Positions 48,656 to 57,573 of a stretch of DNA of 64,000 bases are shown piece after piece; within the stretch, counting starts at the first letter, position 1, and every line of letters begins with the position of its first letter. The position numbers and the translations under genes were made by a program. The notes beneath the pieces were generated by a model. That model was not told where the DNA came from. It saw only the letters and a list, made by a program, of their open reading frames with translations, and searched no databases. Source of the DNA: Brenneria salicis ATCC 15712 = DSM 30166 (GTDB lineage: Bacteria; Pseudomonadota; Gammaproteobacteria; Enterobacterales; Enterobacteriaceae); NCBI RefSeq assembly GCF_003315515.1, contig NZ_QNRY01000010.1, positions 1 to 64,000 on the forward strand, given 5' to 3'.

Positions 48656-49702
48656 TTAACGGCGGCCTTTCTTCGTCGTGCGGGGCGGGCGGCCGACCGT
48701 GGCCTGATAAACCTTGAAGCGCCCGGTTTGCGCCAGCACTTCATGGCTGACAAAGGCTGCGTCCAATAATGCCGGATACGGCAGGAAGGCATTGGCGACA
48801 ATGCGCAACTGTCCGCCAATCGGCAAATGCGACACCGCGCCGCGAATCAGCAGTTCCACCGCTTGCAGACTAGTTTGCAAACCATCATGGAACGGCGGAT
48901 TGGAGATGATCAGGTCAAAACGACCGGTAATGTCCGAATAAACATTGCTGGCAATGACTTCGCCTTCCAGTTGGTTGGCAGCCAACGTCGCCTTGCTGGA
49001 TTCAACCGCGCCGGCGCTGACATCGCTCAGCGTCAGGCGGATTTTCGGCGACTGCTTCGCCAGCGAAGCGGCCAGCACCCCCGCACCACAGGCGATATCC
49101 AGCACTTTGCCTTTCATATGTGGCTCAAATGTCGACAACAGCAATTGGCTGCCCGGATCCAGCCCATCACGACTGAACACGCCGGGCAGGGTTTTCACCG
49201 TCACGCCATCAATGAGGTATTCGTCCCACCAGTCATCCAGATTGAACGTGGTCTGCTTCTCAAGCCGGCCATGATAAAGTCCGCAGCGACGCGCGCTGTC
49301 AATCTTCGCCAGCACAGCGAAATCGCCCAAAACATTTTCCGCGCTGCGCACGCCGCTGCGGTTCTCGCCCACCACAAAAATTTCAGCGCCAACAGGCAGT
49401 AACGACAGCAGATTGAACAACTGGAATTGCGCTTCCTGCTTGCTCTTCGGCCAGTAATAAATCAGGGTGTCGCAGTCAGCCACCAGCGCGGCATCGGCCA
49501 GTAAACCATATTGAACCCGCTCGTCCAACGTCCGGTTTAACTGCTGCCAATGGTGAAATTGCGTGGCGTGGACACGCACATCAGACGCGTCGAACTGCGC
49601 TGGAAACATGTCTTGTAAATCACCGGCGAACAGAACCCGGCGTGAGACGAATTCGTCGCTATGGCGCAGTATGACTTCACTGGCAGGGGTTAATGCGGAC
49701 AT
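48656..49702 (-). CDS. rsmC: 16S rRNA (guanine-1207-N2)-methyltransferase
   Basis: 348 residues; E. coli RsmC is 343. Methylates G1207 in the 30S subunit. Two related methyltransferase-like domains: a degenerate N-terminal one and an active C-terminal one with the SAM motif [16 protein letters not shown] and catalytic [20 protein letters not shown] precedes the start. Divergent from holD as in E. coli. Confidence 0.96.
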   Translation of the reverse strand: MSALTPASEVILRHSDEFVSRRVLFAGDLQDMFPAQFDASDVRVHATQFHHWQQLNRTLDERVQYGLLADAALVADCDTLIYYWPKSKQEAQFQLFNLLSLLPVGAEIFVVGENRSGVRSAENVLGDFAVLAKIDSARRCGLYHGRLEKQTTFNLDDWWDEYLIDGVTVKTLPGVFSRDGLDPGSQLLLSTFEPHMKGKVLDIACGAGVLAASLAKQSPKIRLTLSDVSAGAVESSKATLAANQLEGEVIASNVYSDITGRFDLIISNPPFHDGLQTSLQAVELLIRGAVSHLPIGGQLRIVANAFLPYPALLDAAFVSHEVLAQTGRFKVYQATVGRPPRTTKKGRR

Positions 49703-49879
49703 CAGACTCTAGCTCCTTAATAATTGAACGGGGATTATAGAGCTTTGTTGGCGCATGTTCGATGGGTTTGCTAGCATAAGCCCAATAGATTTCAAGATGC
49801 GCTCAGGCGGCCAACGCCCCTGCGACTTGAGAAGTGAAAGGTATAGCGCGGCGTCATCGCGATCCAGACAGGATAAAGC

Positions 49880-50317
49880 ATGGAATCAAGACGTGACTGG
49901 ATGCTACAGCAGCTAGGTATTACGCAGTGGACGCTGAGACGTCCGTCGGCGTTGCAGGGCGAAATCGCCGTCAGTCTGCCCGCGCAGATCCGTCTGGTGA
50001 TCGTGTCCGCCGAACCGTTGCCCGACGACGCCCCGCTGTTAAACGATGTTTTACGCAGTCTGGCGCTGACGCCAGAGCAAACCTACCGTCTGACCCCGCA
50101 ACAAACCATGATGCTCCCTGAAAACGCTCGCTGCCACAGTTGGCGTCTGGGGGTGGATGCGCCGCTTGCGTTGGAAGGCGTCCAGCTAACCAGCCCGGTT
50201 TTGACCGAGCTTTCTCAGCGTGCCGACGCCAAACGCGCGCTATGGCAACAAATTTGCGAACATGAACACGATATCTTCTCTGACGCCAACCGATCTGGCG
50301 CAAGCCTTTCAGATTGA
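49880..50317 (+). CDS. holD: DNA polymerase III psi subunit
   Basis: 145 residues; E. coli HolD is 137. Psi links the clamp loader to chi and so to SSB. Starts MESRRDWMLQQLGITQWTLRRPSALQGE, the conserved N-terminal chi-binding region. AGGATAAAG precedes the ATG. Overlaps rimI by 56 bp in another frame, as is usual for holD-rimI. Confidence 0.95.
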   Translation: MESRRDWMLQQLGITQWTLRRPSALQGEIAVSLPAQIRLVIVSAEPLPDDAPLLNDVLRSLALTPEQTYRLTPQQTMMLPENARCHSWRLGVDAPLALEGVQLTSPVLTELSQRADAKRALWQQICEHEHDIFSDANRSGASLSD

Positions 50318-50705
50318 ACAAGCCAGCCATGCCTTTCCGTGGACGGAAAAGACCTTTGTCAGCAATCAGGGGGAGCGCTACGTCAACCTGAAACTGACTC
50401 ACAACGGACGCATCGCCGCCTATGCCATTACGCAGGTGGTACTTGATGAAGCGACCCTGTTCAACATTGCCGTTCACCCGGATTTTCAGCGTCAGGGGTT
50501 TGGCCGGACATTGCTCGACCATCTCATTCAGGAGATGGAGAAACGCGGCATTCTGACGTTATGGCTGGAAGTGCGCGCTTCCAACCAACGGGCCATCGCG
50601 CTATATGAAAGTCTGGGCTTTAACGAAGTTTCGCTACGCCGCGACTATTACCCTGCCGCCGAGGGGCGTGAAGACGCGATCATCATGGCGCTGCCGCTGG
50701 GATAA
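50262..50705 (+). CDS. rimI: Ribosomal protein S18 alanine N-acetyltransferase
   Basis: 147 residues from MNTISSLTPTDLAQAFQIE; E. coli RimI is 148. GNAT fold with acetyl-CoA loop HPDFQRQGFGRTLL and the late YESLGFNEVSLRRDYYPA. Acetylates the N terminus of S18. The open frame extends 14 codons upstream inside holD but the family start is at 50262. Confidence 0.96.
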   Translation: MNTISSLTPTDLAQAFQIEQASHAFPWTEKTFVSNQGERYVNLKLTHNGRIAAYAITQVVLDEATLFNIAVHPDFQRQGFGRTLLDHLIQEMEKRGILTLWLEVRASNQRAIALYESLGFNEVSLRRDYYPAAEGREDAIIMALPLG

Positions 50706-50722
50706 TGCGTCGATTTTCCCCG

Positions 50723-51913
50723 TCAGGCATGAAGAAAATCCTGCCAGCGCCGAACCAGATAGTTGTGTTCATCCATCACCGAGTTCCAGACGGCGATGTG
50801 GCTCATGCGCTGCGCATAACAGCCACCGTCGCGGCGTTCTCCTTTGGCGATTAAGGGCTCGCCGAACGCATCGGGTAAGGTTTCCAACGCGGGTTGACCG
50901 TCGTACCAGAAATCCCATTCCGCCGCCGAGAGATAATCCCGGCTGCGCTGCGGATTGGAAATATAATATCCCTGCCGGGCCATCACCGCGCCCGGCCACC
51001 CTGACTGCCACCAGTTGAGATACTCATAGGCGATGTCTTTTACTTTCCCCGCCGCGCAACGCGACAGCGACAGTCCGCCGTACCAGGCCCGGTAGCCTTC
51101 ACGCGGCATCGCCAGCTTATAACCGCTCTGGCGAAAATGGTGGCGAAAGTAAGTCGGCGCCCACAGGCTCTGGATACCCACCTGCCGATCATCAATCAGT
51201 TTACCGGCTTCATCCGGGGTGGCCCAGAATGCGGCGAAATGACCGTGTCGGCGATGGCTGACCAGAATATCCGTCAGGACGTCAATCTCTTCCAGCGCCA
51301 GATTCCCCACGCTGGCAAAGCGCGTCAGCCCCGCGCCCTGCACCGCCAGCGCCGCATCAAGCGCGCCCATCGCCGCATCATGTTGCAGCGCCGCTTGTCC
51401 GGCGTAAGCGGGATGCAACAGCCACGCCCAACTCTCTTCTTCGCCACGCAGCGAATCCGGCAACCGGTCGGCGTGATAAGCAAAGCTGTCGGCATTGTGG
51501 GTGAGCGGCAGCATGCTGATAAGATCGGCCGGACGGCTGCTAAGGTGATTATCGCGCTGGACGTACAACCGATCAGCCGGCACGCTGCCATCGCCTGGGC
51601 GTCCGCCGGGCAGCAGCGAACCCAACTTGGGCAAATTATTGATCTCATCCCAATAGCGCAGACGCTTGATTTCCAGCGGTTGGATCGCGCGCGCCGGCCA
51701 GACGAAATCAATATTATGAAACCACTGGTCGTACAGGTCGTAGCTTTCGGGGTGCATTACCGCGATACGCTGCGCATCCTCGACGTCATGCACCAGATAC
51801 TCAATATTGACGCCGAGATCCTGCTGCGCCCGTTGACGCAATAGTTCCAGTAGCGTGACCGATGTCCCCAGTACGCGCAACGTGATGTTGGAAGAAGATA
51901 AAACCGATGTCAT
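50723..51913 (-). CDS. Periplasmic-binding-protein-like protein without signal peptide
   Basis: 396 residues similar in organisation to ABC extracellular solute-binding proteins of the PotD/spermidine type (NITLRVLGTSVTLLELLRQRAQQDLGVNIEYLVHD, then DLYDQWFHNIDFVWP and GIQSLWAPTYFRHHF). It begins MTSVLSSSNITLRV directly in the first strand, with no signal peptide, so it should stay in the cytoplasm unless the start is misjudged. It overlaps the CobW-like gene by 4 bp (ATGA), the last gene of the cluster. No permease or ATPase is adjacent. The role is unknown; a cytoplasmic ligand-binding or enzymatic function is possible. Confidence 0.75.
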   Translation of the reverse strand: MTSVLSSSNITLRVLGTSVTLLELLRQRAQQDLGVNIEYLVHDVEDAQRIAVMHPESYDLYDQWFHNIDFVWPARAIQPLEIKRLRYWDEINNLPKLGSLLPGGRPGDGSVPADRLYVQRDNHLSSRPADLISMLPLTHNADSFAYHADRLPDSLRGEEESWAWLLHPAYAGQAALQHDAAMGALDAALAVQGAGLTRFASVGNLALEEIDVLTDILVSHRRHGHFAAFWATPDEAGKLIDDRQVGIQSLWAPTYFRHHFRQSGYKLAMPREGYRAWYGGLSLSRCAAGKVKDIAYEYLNWWQSGWPGAVMARQGYYISNPQRSRDYLSAAEWDFWYDGQPALETLPDAFGEPLIAKGERRDGGCYAQRMSHIAVWNSVMDEHNYLVRRWQDFLHA

Positions 51914-52965
51914 TGCCGGGCCTTTTCGCTGATAAAGGGCTGCTGAAAACGTAGAAAAGCCTGACTGAGCGCTTCCGGTTCAATCCCCCGCATAATAAAT
52001 ACCAGTTGCGACTCGCGCAATGTACCCGGCCATGCCGTCAGATGCTCCGGCGGATGCAGGCTGTGCTGAACGCCGTGGATCACAATGGGCGAGGCGCTTT
52101 CATTAACCTTCAGAATTCCTTTCATGCGCAGCACCGATTTACCGTGACAATGCAGCAACAGCGACAGCCAGATGACGAAAGCGCTCCAGTTAATATCTTC
52201 CGCCAGCGTAATTACGCAGGTGCGGGTTTGCGGGTGATGCGGCTCAGCAAGCGCCGACACATTGCCTGACGCCGTTGATGACGCCGCATTCCCCATCCAG
52301 CGGAACACCTGACGTTTGATCGCGCTGGCGCTGGCGCCCGGCGGCGTGCGCGTCGTAAACAGCTGATCGGGATGCGCAAGGGCGAGCGCCGTGTCTGCAA
52401 TCCATGCCAGCGGGTTGAGCCGGGCGAGGTACTCCCTGAGCGGCGCCAGGGCGTCCGCACCGACGCGATCGCATTTACTCAACAATAAAGTATCCGCCGC
52501 CGTCACTTGCGTCAGCCATTCAGGTTGATTTTCCGCCTGTTCCCAGGCGTGCTCGGCATCCACCAGCGTGATCAGACTTCCCTGGCTGAAGTGATATTGC
52601 AACTGTCGGTCATATAACAATGTGGAGAGGATCGGTGCGGGATCGGCAAGGCCGGTGGTTTCCAGCACGATGTGGCTGAACGGCGGCAATTCTCCCCGCG
52701 CTCTGCGCTCATACAGGTCCAGCAGCGCCTGTTTCAATTCCCCCCGAATCTGACAACAGACGCATCCGCTGGGCAGCAATATTGTATCCGGCGCCACCTG
52801 TTGCAGCAGAAAATGGTCAATGCCGACCTCGCCGAACTCGTTGACCAGCAGCGCCACATCGTTGATGTCCTGACTGCGCAGCCAATGCTGCAACAAGGTG
52901 GTTTTTCCGCTGCCGAGAAAACCGCTGAGAACATGCACCACCAGCTTTTCTTCCCGACGCATCAC
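51910..52965 (-). CDS. CobW/COG0523-family GTPase (metallochaperone-like)
   Basis: 351 residues. G3E P-loop GTPase: Walker [17 protein letters not shown], the metal-binding CxCC signature SGCVCCQIRGEL, switch ETTGLADPAPI and NKxD-like LLSKCDRVG. The C-terminal CobW_C region is about residues 250-340. Family members deliver zinc, cobalt or iron to partner enzymes. Its start overlaps the upstream small gene by 4 bp and its end overlaps the binding-protein-like gene by 4 bp, so it is tightly bound to this operon. A metalloenzyme client in the cluster (the deacetylase-like hydrolase) is a reasonable inference. Confidence 0.9.
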   Translation of the reverse strand: MMRREEKLVVHVLSGFLGSGKTTLLQHWLRSQDINDVALLVNEFGEVGIDHFLLQQVAPDTILLPSGCVCCQIRGELKQALLDLYERRARGELPPFSHIVLETTGLADPAPILSTLLYDRQLQYHFSQGSLITLVDAEHAWEQAENQPEWLTQVTAADTLLLSKCDRVGADALAPLREYLARLNPLAWIADTALALAHPDQLFTTRTPPGASASAIKRQVFRWMGNAASSTASGNVSALAEPHHPQTRTCVITLAEDINWSAFVIWLSLLLHCHGKSVLRMKGILKVNESASPIVIHGVQHSLHPPEHLTAWPGTLRESQLVFIMRGIEPEALSQAFLRFQQPFISEKARQ

Positions 52966-53261
52966 GCCCCCTTGCTTTCCAGCGCCGCAAGCCAGCCATC
53001 ATCCAGCGGATCGAGCGATCGTCTGATGATTTTTTCCGCTTGCGGCCAAAGTTGATCAAGCGTATCGACGATCACCTGTTGTCCCGTCGGCCCCGCCAGC
53101 ATCCAGCGCTGATGGAAGTCATTCAACTTTAGTCTGAAAGGCGCCAGCACTTGGTTCAACACCGCCAACTGCTGTTGCCGTTGCTGATAACGGGGCCGCG
53201 AACGTTGCAGCGGATCGCTCCACTTCGGTCCGCTGTCGAGCAAGCCGCAAACTCCGCACAT
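52962..53261 (-). CDS. Small MCGVCG protein, unrecognised
   Basis: 99 residues from MCGVCGLLDSGPKWSD at 53261. This start is chosen because AAGGAG lies 7 bases before it; the ATG at 53267 would be only one base away. The N terminus has a C-G-V-C-G motif that could bind metal or a cluster, then a basic helical part (RSRPRYQQRQQQLAVLNQVL) and a C-terminal QVIVDTLDQLWPQAEKIIRRSLDPLDDGWL. I do not recognise a named family. The direct 4-bp overlap with the CobW-type GTPase gene suggests the two proteins work together. Confidence 0.7.
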   Translation of the reverse strand: MCGVCGLLDSGPKWSDPLQRSRPRYQQRQQQLAVLNQVLAPFRLKLNDFHQRWMLAGPTGQQVIVDTLDQLWPQAEKIIRRSLDPLDDGWLAALESKGA

Positions 53262-53277
53262 CGTCATTCTCCTTATA

Positions 53278-54027
53278 TCAGGGCATTACATCGCCGGAAT
53301 TGGGTCCCAGCGTCTGTCCCACGAACAGATTGCCGCCCGGTTCGCTGGCCAGCAACAACGCCACCGGCGCCACCTCTTCCGGGCGGCCAAAGCGTCCAAG
53401 CGGCAACTCCGCGGCTTTCGCCTGCTTCCAGGCGCTGCTGATGCCTTCAACCAGCGGGGTTTCAATCGGCCCCGGCGCAATGGCGTTCACCAGTACGTTG
53501 TACGGCGCCGCTTCCAGCGCCAGTGACTTGGTAAACCCGATAACGCCTGCTTTCGCCGCTGCGTAATGACACAGTTCGGCGCCGCCTTTGATCCCCAGTT
53601 GCGACGCGATATTGATAATCCGCCCCCACTTTTGCGCCATCATAATCGGCAGCGCACGCTGCGAGGCGATAAACACGCTGCGTAAATCCACCGCCATCAT
53701 CTCATCCCACATCGCCAGCGTGATATCGCCGCAACGCGCCTGAGTCAATATCCCGGCGTTGTTCACCAAAATATCGATACCGCCATAATGGTTGATACAT
53801 TGATCCACGCCGTGCCGCGCGCCAGCCACCTCGCCGACATCGGCAACGGCGCCATGACATGGCGCGCCGAGCGCGCGGCATGCGGCGACCACGCCATCCA
53901 GACGGGCGGCGTCATAATCGACCAGCATCAGACGCGCTCCTTCGGTGGCGAACTGTTGCGCAATCGCCATGCCGATACCGCTGGCGGCGCCGCTAATCAC
54001 CACGTTTCGGTTTTGTAATAGCATCAT
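53278..54027 (-). CDS. Short-chain dehydrogenase/reductase
   Basis: 249 residues of the classical SDR family. Cofactor motif ISGAASGIGMAIAQ (TGxxxGxG type), NAG motif DILVNNAGIL, catalytic Ser in INIASQLG and YxxxK in [10 protein letters not shown]. The residue after the second beta strand is Asp (VDYDAARL), favouring NAD over NADP. A Rossmann-fold oxidoreductase acting in the cytoplasm. Double ATG at 54027/54024 with AGGAGG upstream. Follows the frameshifted second SDR gene by 6 bp. Confidence 0.9.
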   Translation of the reverse strand: MMLLQNRNVVISGAASGIGMAIAQQFATEGARLMLVDYDAARLDGVVAACRALGAPCHGAVADVGEVAGARHGVDQCINHYGGIDILVNNAGILTQARCGDITLAMWDEMMAVDLRSVFIASQRALPIMMAQKWGRIINIASQLGIKGGAELCHYAAAKAGVIGFTKSLALEAAPYNVLVNAIAPGPIETPLVEGISSAWKQAKAAELPLGRFGRPEEVAPVALLLASEPGGNLFVGQTLGPNSGDVMP

Positions 54028-54033
54028 GTCCTC

Positions 54034-54805
54034 CTAGTCAGGCCAGCGCACGGTCAGGCCGCCGTCAACAATCAGGCTCTGGCCGGTGATATAGCTGCTT
54101 TTATCGCTGGTCAGAAAGGCGATCAGGTTCGCCACGTCTTCAGGCTTGCCCACCCGCCCCAACGGAATACCGAGCGCCGCCTGCCTTAATCCTGCCGGCC
54201 CTAGCGAATTCTCGGCATCAAGCGACTGCGGCGTTTCGATCAGGCCTGGGATCACCGCGTTACAGCGAATTCCCCGCGGCGCAAGCTCCACCGCCACGGA
54301 GCGACAAATCCCCGGTACGCCCGCCTTCGCCGCCGCATAGTGCGCATGATCCTGCCAGCCATAAAACGCCCCGGCGATAGAGGACACCGCGACCAGACTG
54401 CCGCCCGTCCCCAGATAGGCGGAAGCTTCGCGAAAACAGCGCATGACGCCGGTTAAATCCACGTTGAGCATATCGTCCCATTTGGCGTCGCTCCCCGATC
54501 GGGGAGCGACGCAGCACGCCCGCATTGGCCACCATGTAGTCGATGCGACCAAAGTGCTGGTAGGCGCGGGCGGTAAAAGACGCCACCGAGTCGGTTAAAC
54601 CGACATCCAGCGGCAGCCAGATCGCCTCGCCCCCGGCGGCGGCGACCGCCGCTTGCGCCTTGATCGGATCGTGCGGATCAGCCGGGTAGTACCCCGCCGC
54701 GACGCGCACGCCTTTACGCGCATAGGTTTTCGCCAGCGCCAACCCGATGCCGCTGGTGGCGCCGCTAATCAACGCCACCGGCGAAGAAGTTAAGGTTTCA
54801 GACAT
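54034..54805 (-). pseudogene. Second short-chain dehydrogenase, broken by a frameshift
   Basis: The first part (from 54805, MSETLTSSPVALISGATSGIG) carries the cofactor motif and [14 protein letters not shown], then leaves frame. The second part reads [20 protein letters not shown] and continues with [14 protein letters not shown] and the C-terminal [16 protein letters not shown]. Joining them needs a net change of -1 (or +2) base around 54490-54505, exactly at a 28-bp perfect palindrome. All SDR motifs are otherwise intact. Either a recent frameshift or an assembly error in a hairpin. Confidence 0.85.
54485..54512. repeat. 28-bp perfect palindrome at the SDR frameshift
   Basis: Arms GCGTCGCTCCCC and its complement GGGGAGCGACGC around the centre GATC; all 28 bases are self-complementary. 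It lies inside the coding sequence where the reading frame breaks. One arm must be one base shorter (or two longer) for the SDR to be in frame, so the intact gene would carry an imperfect palindrome. Confidence 0.95.
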
Positions 54806-54823
54806 TGCCGTTCTCCTGCGGGG

Positions 54824-56164
54824 TTATTTCACGTCTTCCGCACGCACATGGCGGGCAAACAAAATAATGATGCCGGACACAAAACACGGCAGCGCGCCGA
54901 ACCAGAGCGCGGCCTGCTGCCAGTCGCCGCCACTGCTCAGCGTGCTGGTGGTGCCGATCCCCGCGAGGATCGCGCCCACCGGCCCCATTGCGCCAATCAA
55001 CGCGCCGGCGGTAGCGCGGATTGCGGTGGGAAAGCTTTCGCTGATAAAAAACAACGCGGCGGCATAAGGCCCGATAAGGAAGAACAGACCGATGCTGTAC
55101 AGCACGACGATGATGGCGAAGCTATCCGGGCTGTACAGCATGCCGGTAAACGCCACGCCGCCCAGCATCCAGCCCACGGCGATGGTATTGCGGCGGCCAA
55201 AGCGATCGCCAAGCCAACCGTGCACCAGATAACCGCAGTAGCCGACCAGATTCGACAGCACCAGGATCAGCAGCGAGTTACTGAAAGAGACATCGTGCGT
55301 GCGGGTAATCACCGTCGTTCCAAGCACGCTGAAGATCTGAATGGCAAACCAGTTAATCAGGATAGCGCTACCCAGCACCAGCGTGGCGCGCAGCGACACA
55401 CCGCGAAAAGCCGCGCCCAGACCGGCTTGCTGATGTTCTTCATAGTGAATATGGTAGTCCTGCGCCACCTGACGGGCATCCTCGACCTGACCGGACTGAC
55501 GTAACTGGCGGATATACTGATGAACCTGAAACTGCGGCGTCTCTTTCAGCTTCAATGCCAGCACCGCGATCACCAATGACGGCAAGGCGGCGAAAATAAA
55601 GCTGCCCTGCCAGCCAATCAGCGGCATCAGGATTGCGGTCAGCGCGGACGCCACCAGCGCGCCTACCGGCCAACCGCCCTGCACCAGACTGTAGATAAAG
55701 CCTTTACGCCTGTTCAGCCGCGGATCGTCGAGCGCGGCATAAAGCTCCGTCAGGTAGGTGGCATTGACCGTTTGCTCGGCATAACCCAGCCCCGCCACCG
55801 AGCGAATGGCCGTCAGCGCGCCTTTACCCCATGCGCCGCCCACCGCCGTCAGCAAGGAACAAATCGCCGCGCCGCCCACGGTAATGACAATCCCCAGGCG
55901 GCGGCCAAGCCGGTCTACCAGCGGGCCGATCGCCAGCGCGATCACTGCGCCGCCGACGGCGACCCAGGTGGCTATCTCCGCCTGTTCAACTTCACTCCAG
56001 CCAAAATGATTGCCGATTTCAGGCAACAGAGTGCCAAACAGAATGAAATCATAGACCGCGAATACCCAGGCAAAGAACGCGATCCAGGTGGCGAATTTTA
56101 CATCCCTGATGGTCAGTTGCTGGGGTTGCCAGCCATTAATCGTAGATTTCTTATACAGGCTCAT
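54824..56164 (-). CDS. MFS transporter
   Basis: 446 residues with 12 hydrophobic segments. MFS loop motifs are visible as GPLVDRLGRRLGI and GWLGDRFGRRNTI, and the second half has the conserved ISESFPTAIRATAGALIGAMGPVGA typical of metabolite:proton symporters. The long middle loop (about 205-250) is charged. It lies between the deacetylase and SDR genes, so it likely imports the substrate of the cluster, probably a small organic acid or amide. Substrate unknown. Confidence 0.85.
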   Translation of the reverse strand: MSLYKKSTINGWQPQQLTIRDVKFATWIAFFAWVFAVYDFILFGTLLPEIGNHFGWSEVEQAEIATWVAVGGAVIALAIGPLVDRLGRRLGIVITVGGAAICSLLTAVGGAWGKGALTAIRSVAGLGYAEQTVNATYLTELYAALDDPRLNRRKGFIYSLVQGGWPVGALVASALTAILMPLIGWQGSFIFAALPSLVIAVLALKLKETPQFQVHQYIRQLRQSGQVEDARQVAQDYHIHYEEHQQAGLGAAFRGVSLRATLVLGSAILINWFAIQIFSVLGTTVITRTHDVSFSNSLLILVLSNLVGYCGYLVHGWLGDRFGRRNTIAVGWMLGGVAFTGMLYSPDSFAIIVVLYSIGLFFLIGPYAAALFFISESFPTAIRATAGALIGAMGPVGAILAGIGTTSTLSSGGDWQQAALWFGALPCFVSGIIILFARHVRAEDVK

Positions 56165-56201
56165 TTTTCTATCACTCTTTATTTATTTTGGTGGAAGAAA
56201 A

Positions 56202-57083
56202 TTACAGGCCGCGTAGCTGGCGCTGGCGGAAATCATCGGCAATCTCATCAAAGGTCACGAAACGAATACCTTCGTGGCGCTGAATATGTTTAATCAGGCG
56301 CTCCAGCATCAACAGCACCTGCGGACGCCCGGATACATCCGGGTGGATAGTCATGGTGAAAACCGCGTAATCGTTCTCGCGATAGACCCAGTCGAACTGA
56401 TCGCGCCACATCTCTTCCAGATGACGCGGATTCACAAACCCATGACTGTTAGGGGATTTTTTGATGAACATCATCGGCGGCAGATCGTCGAGATACCAGT
56501 TCGCCGGGATCTCGATAAGATCAGTCTCTTCACCGCGCATCAGCGGTTTCATCCAGCTATCGGGATGCTGGCTGTAGTCAATGCGTGTCCAGCTATCGCC
56601 GACACGCACATAATAAGGGTGGAAGTCGTTATGCATCAGGCTGTGGTCATACTTGATGCCTTTTTTCAGCAACAGTTCATTCGTCACATTGCTGAATTCC
56701 CACCACGGCGCCACATAACCGGTCGGACGCTTTCCTGACAGATCGGTAACCAGATCGATGCAGCGATCCAGAATGGCTTCTTCCTGCGCGGGCGTCATGG
56801 CGATAGGATTTTCATGGCTGTAACCGTGCACGCCAATTTCATGTCCCGCGTCCGCAACGGCTTTCATCTGCTCAGGGAAGGTTTCGATAGAGTGACCGGG
56901 AATAAACCAGGTGGTGCGCAACTGATGATCCGCGAACAACTTCAGCAGGCGCGGCGCCCCAACTTCACCGGCAAACAACCCGCGTGAGATATCGTCCGGG
57001 GAATCCTCACCGCCATAGGAGCCCAACCACCCTGCGACCGCATCAACATCAACACCGAATGCACATAGGATCTCTTTCGCCAT
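56202..57083 (-). CDS. Polysaccharide-deacetylase-fold hydrolase (HpPgdA/cyclic imidase-like)
   Basis: 293 residues. Very similar to Helicobacter pylori HP0310 (PgdA) from [25 protein letters not shown] to the C terminus. It also has the length and fold of Pseudomonas cyclic imide hydrolase and relates to PuuE allantoinase. Metal/catalytic motif elements: VDVDAV (Asp), HGYSHENP (two His) and [11 protein letters not shown]. No signal peptide, so it is cytoplasmic, which argues against a direct peptidoglycan role. With an MFS importer and SDRs next to it, hydrolysis of a cyclic imide or amide is a reasonable hypothesis. GGAG precedes the ATG. First gene of the minus-strand cluster. Confidence 0.87.
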   Translation of the reverse strand: MAKEILCAFGVDVDAVAGWLGSYGGEDSPDDISRGLFAGEVGAPRLLKLFADHQLRTTWFIPGHSIETFPEQMKAVADAGHEIGVHGYSHENPIAMTPAQEEAILDRCIDLVTDLSGKRPTGYVAPWWEFSNVTNELLLKKGIKYDHSLMHNDFHPYYVRVGDSWTRIDYSQHPDSWMKPLMRGEETDLIEIPANWYLDDLPPMMFIKKSPNSHGFVNPRHLEEMWRDQFDWVYRENDYAVFTMTIHPDVSGRPQVLLMLERLIKHIQRHEGIRFVTFDEIADDFRQRQLRGL

Positions 57084-57573
57084 GTTATTTCTCCATTACT
57101 CGTAACAAGAAAAACAGATGGCAGCCGTTAGTGGATACAGACTGAAAGGCTGCCGTTTCGACACTGAGCGACAAACTGGCGGATATTCACTCCCTCCGGC
57201 TTACGGCATGACATAAAATGCAGTTGACGTTTTCGCTCACGCCTTACCACCTAAAATGTATCTTTAAGAAAAAAATACATTTTAAAACTAGCAAGTAAAA
57301 TGCCAAAACGTAGGCGGCGATCATTGTTTTTTGTTCTGGAAGTGCTGATAAAATCAAAACACACTGTTATAAAGAGGCTTTCAATCCGTGGATATAATGT
57401 GTAAAAGATCATTGCGCAGGGCAAATAATAAATATGCGTAAAAATGAATATTTGATTTAATGATTCATTATTGTGCGAGCGCACCATAGAAATGCATGTT
57501 GTTTACCTGGCAGCAACGAGCAACTTATATCCGGTGGTATGTAATAATGCCGCATTCACTCAGGTGAGGATCA
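57084..57573. promoter_or_regulatory. Divergent control region of the deacetylase cluster and GntR gene
   Basis: 490 bp without a credible gene; the minus-strand open frame 57251-57487 is low-complexity and lacks a ribosome binding site. It should hold the promoters of both transcription units and binding sites for the GntR-type regulator. The clearest candidate is the inverted repeat at 57253-57283. Confidence 0.6.
57253..57283. promoter_or_regulatory. Inverted repeat AAAATGTAT-N13-ATACATTTT
   Basis: Two perfect 9-bp complementary arms whose centres are 22 bp apart, on the same face of the helix, 170 bp upstream of the deacetylase start. This spacing suits a dimeric regulator or two half-sites. 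Candidate operator for the GntR-like protein encoded opposite. Confidence 0.5.

Noticed and set aside
57251..57487. 78-codon minus-strand frame in the deacetylase-GntR spacer
   Set aside because: Low-complexity, Phe/Tyr-rich, no ribosome binding site; covers the regulatory inverted repeat.
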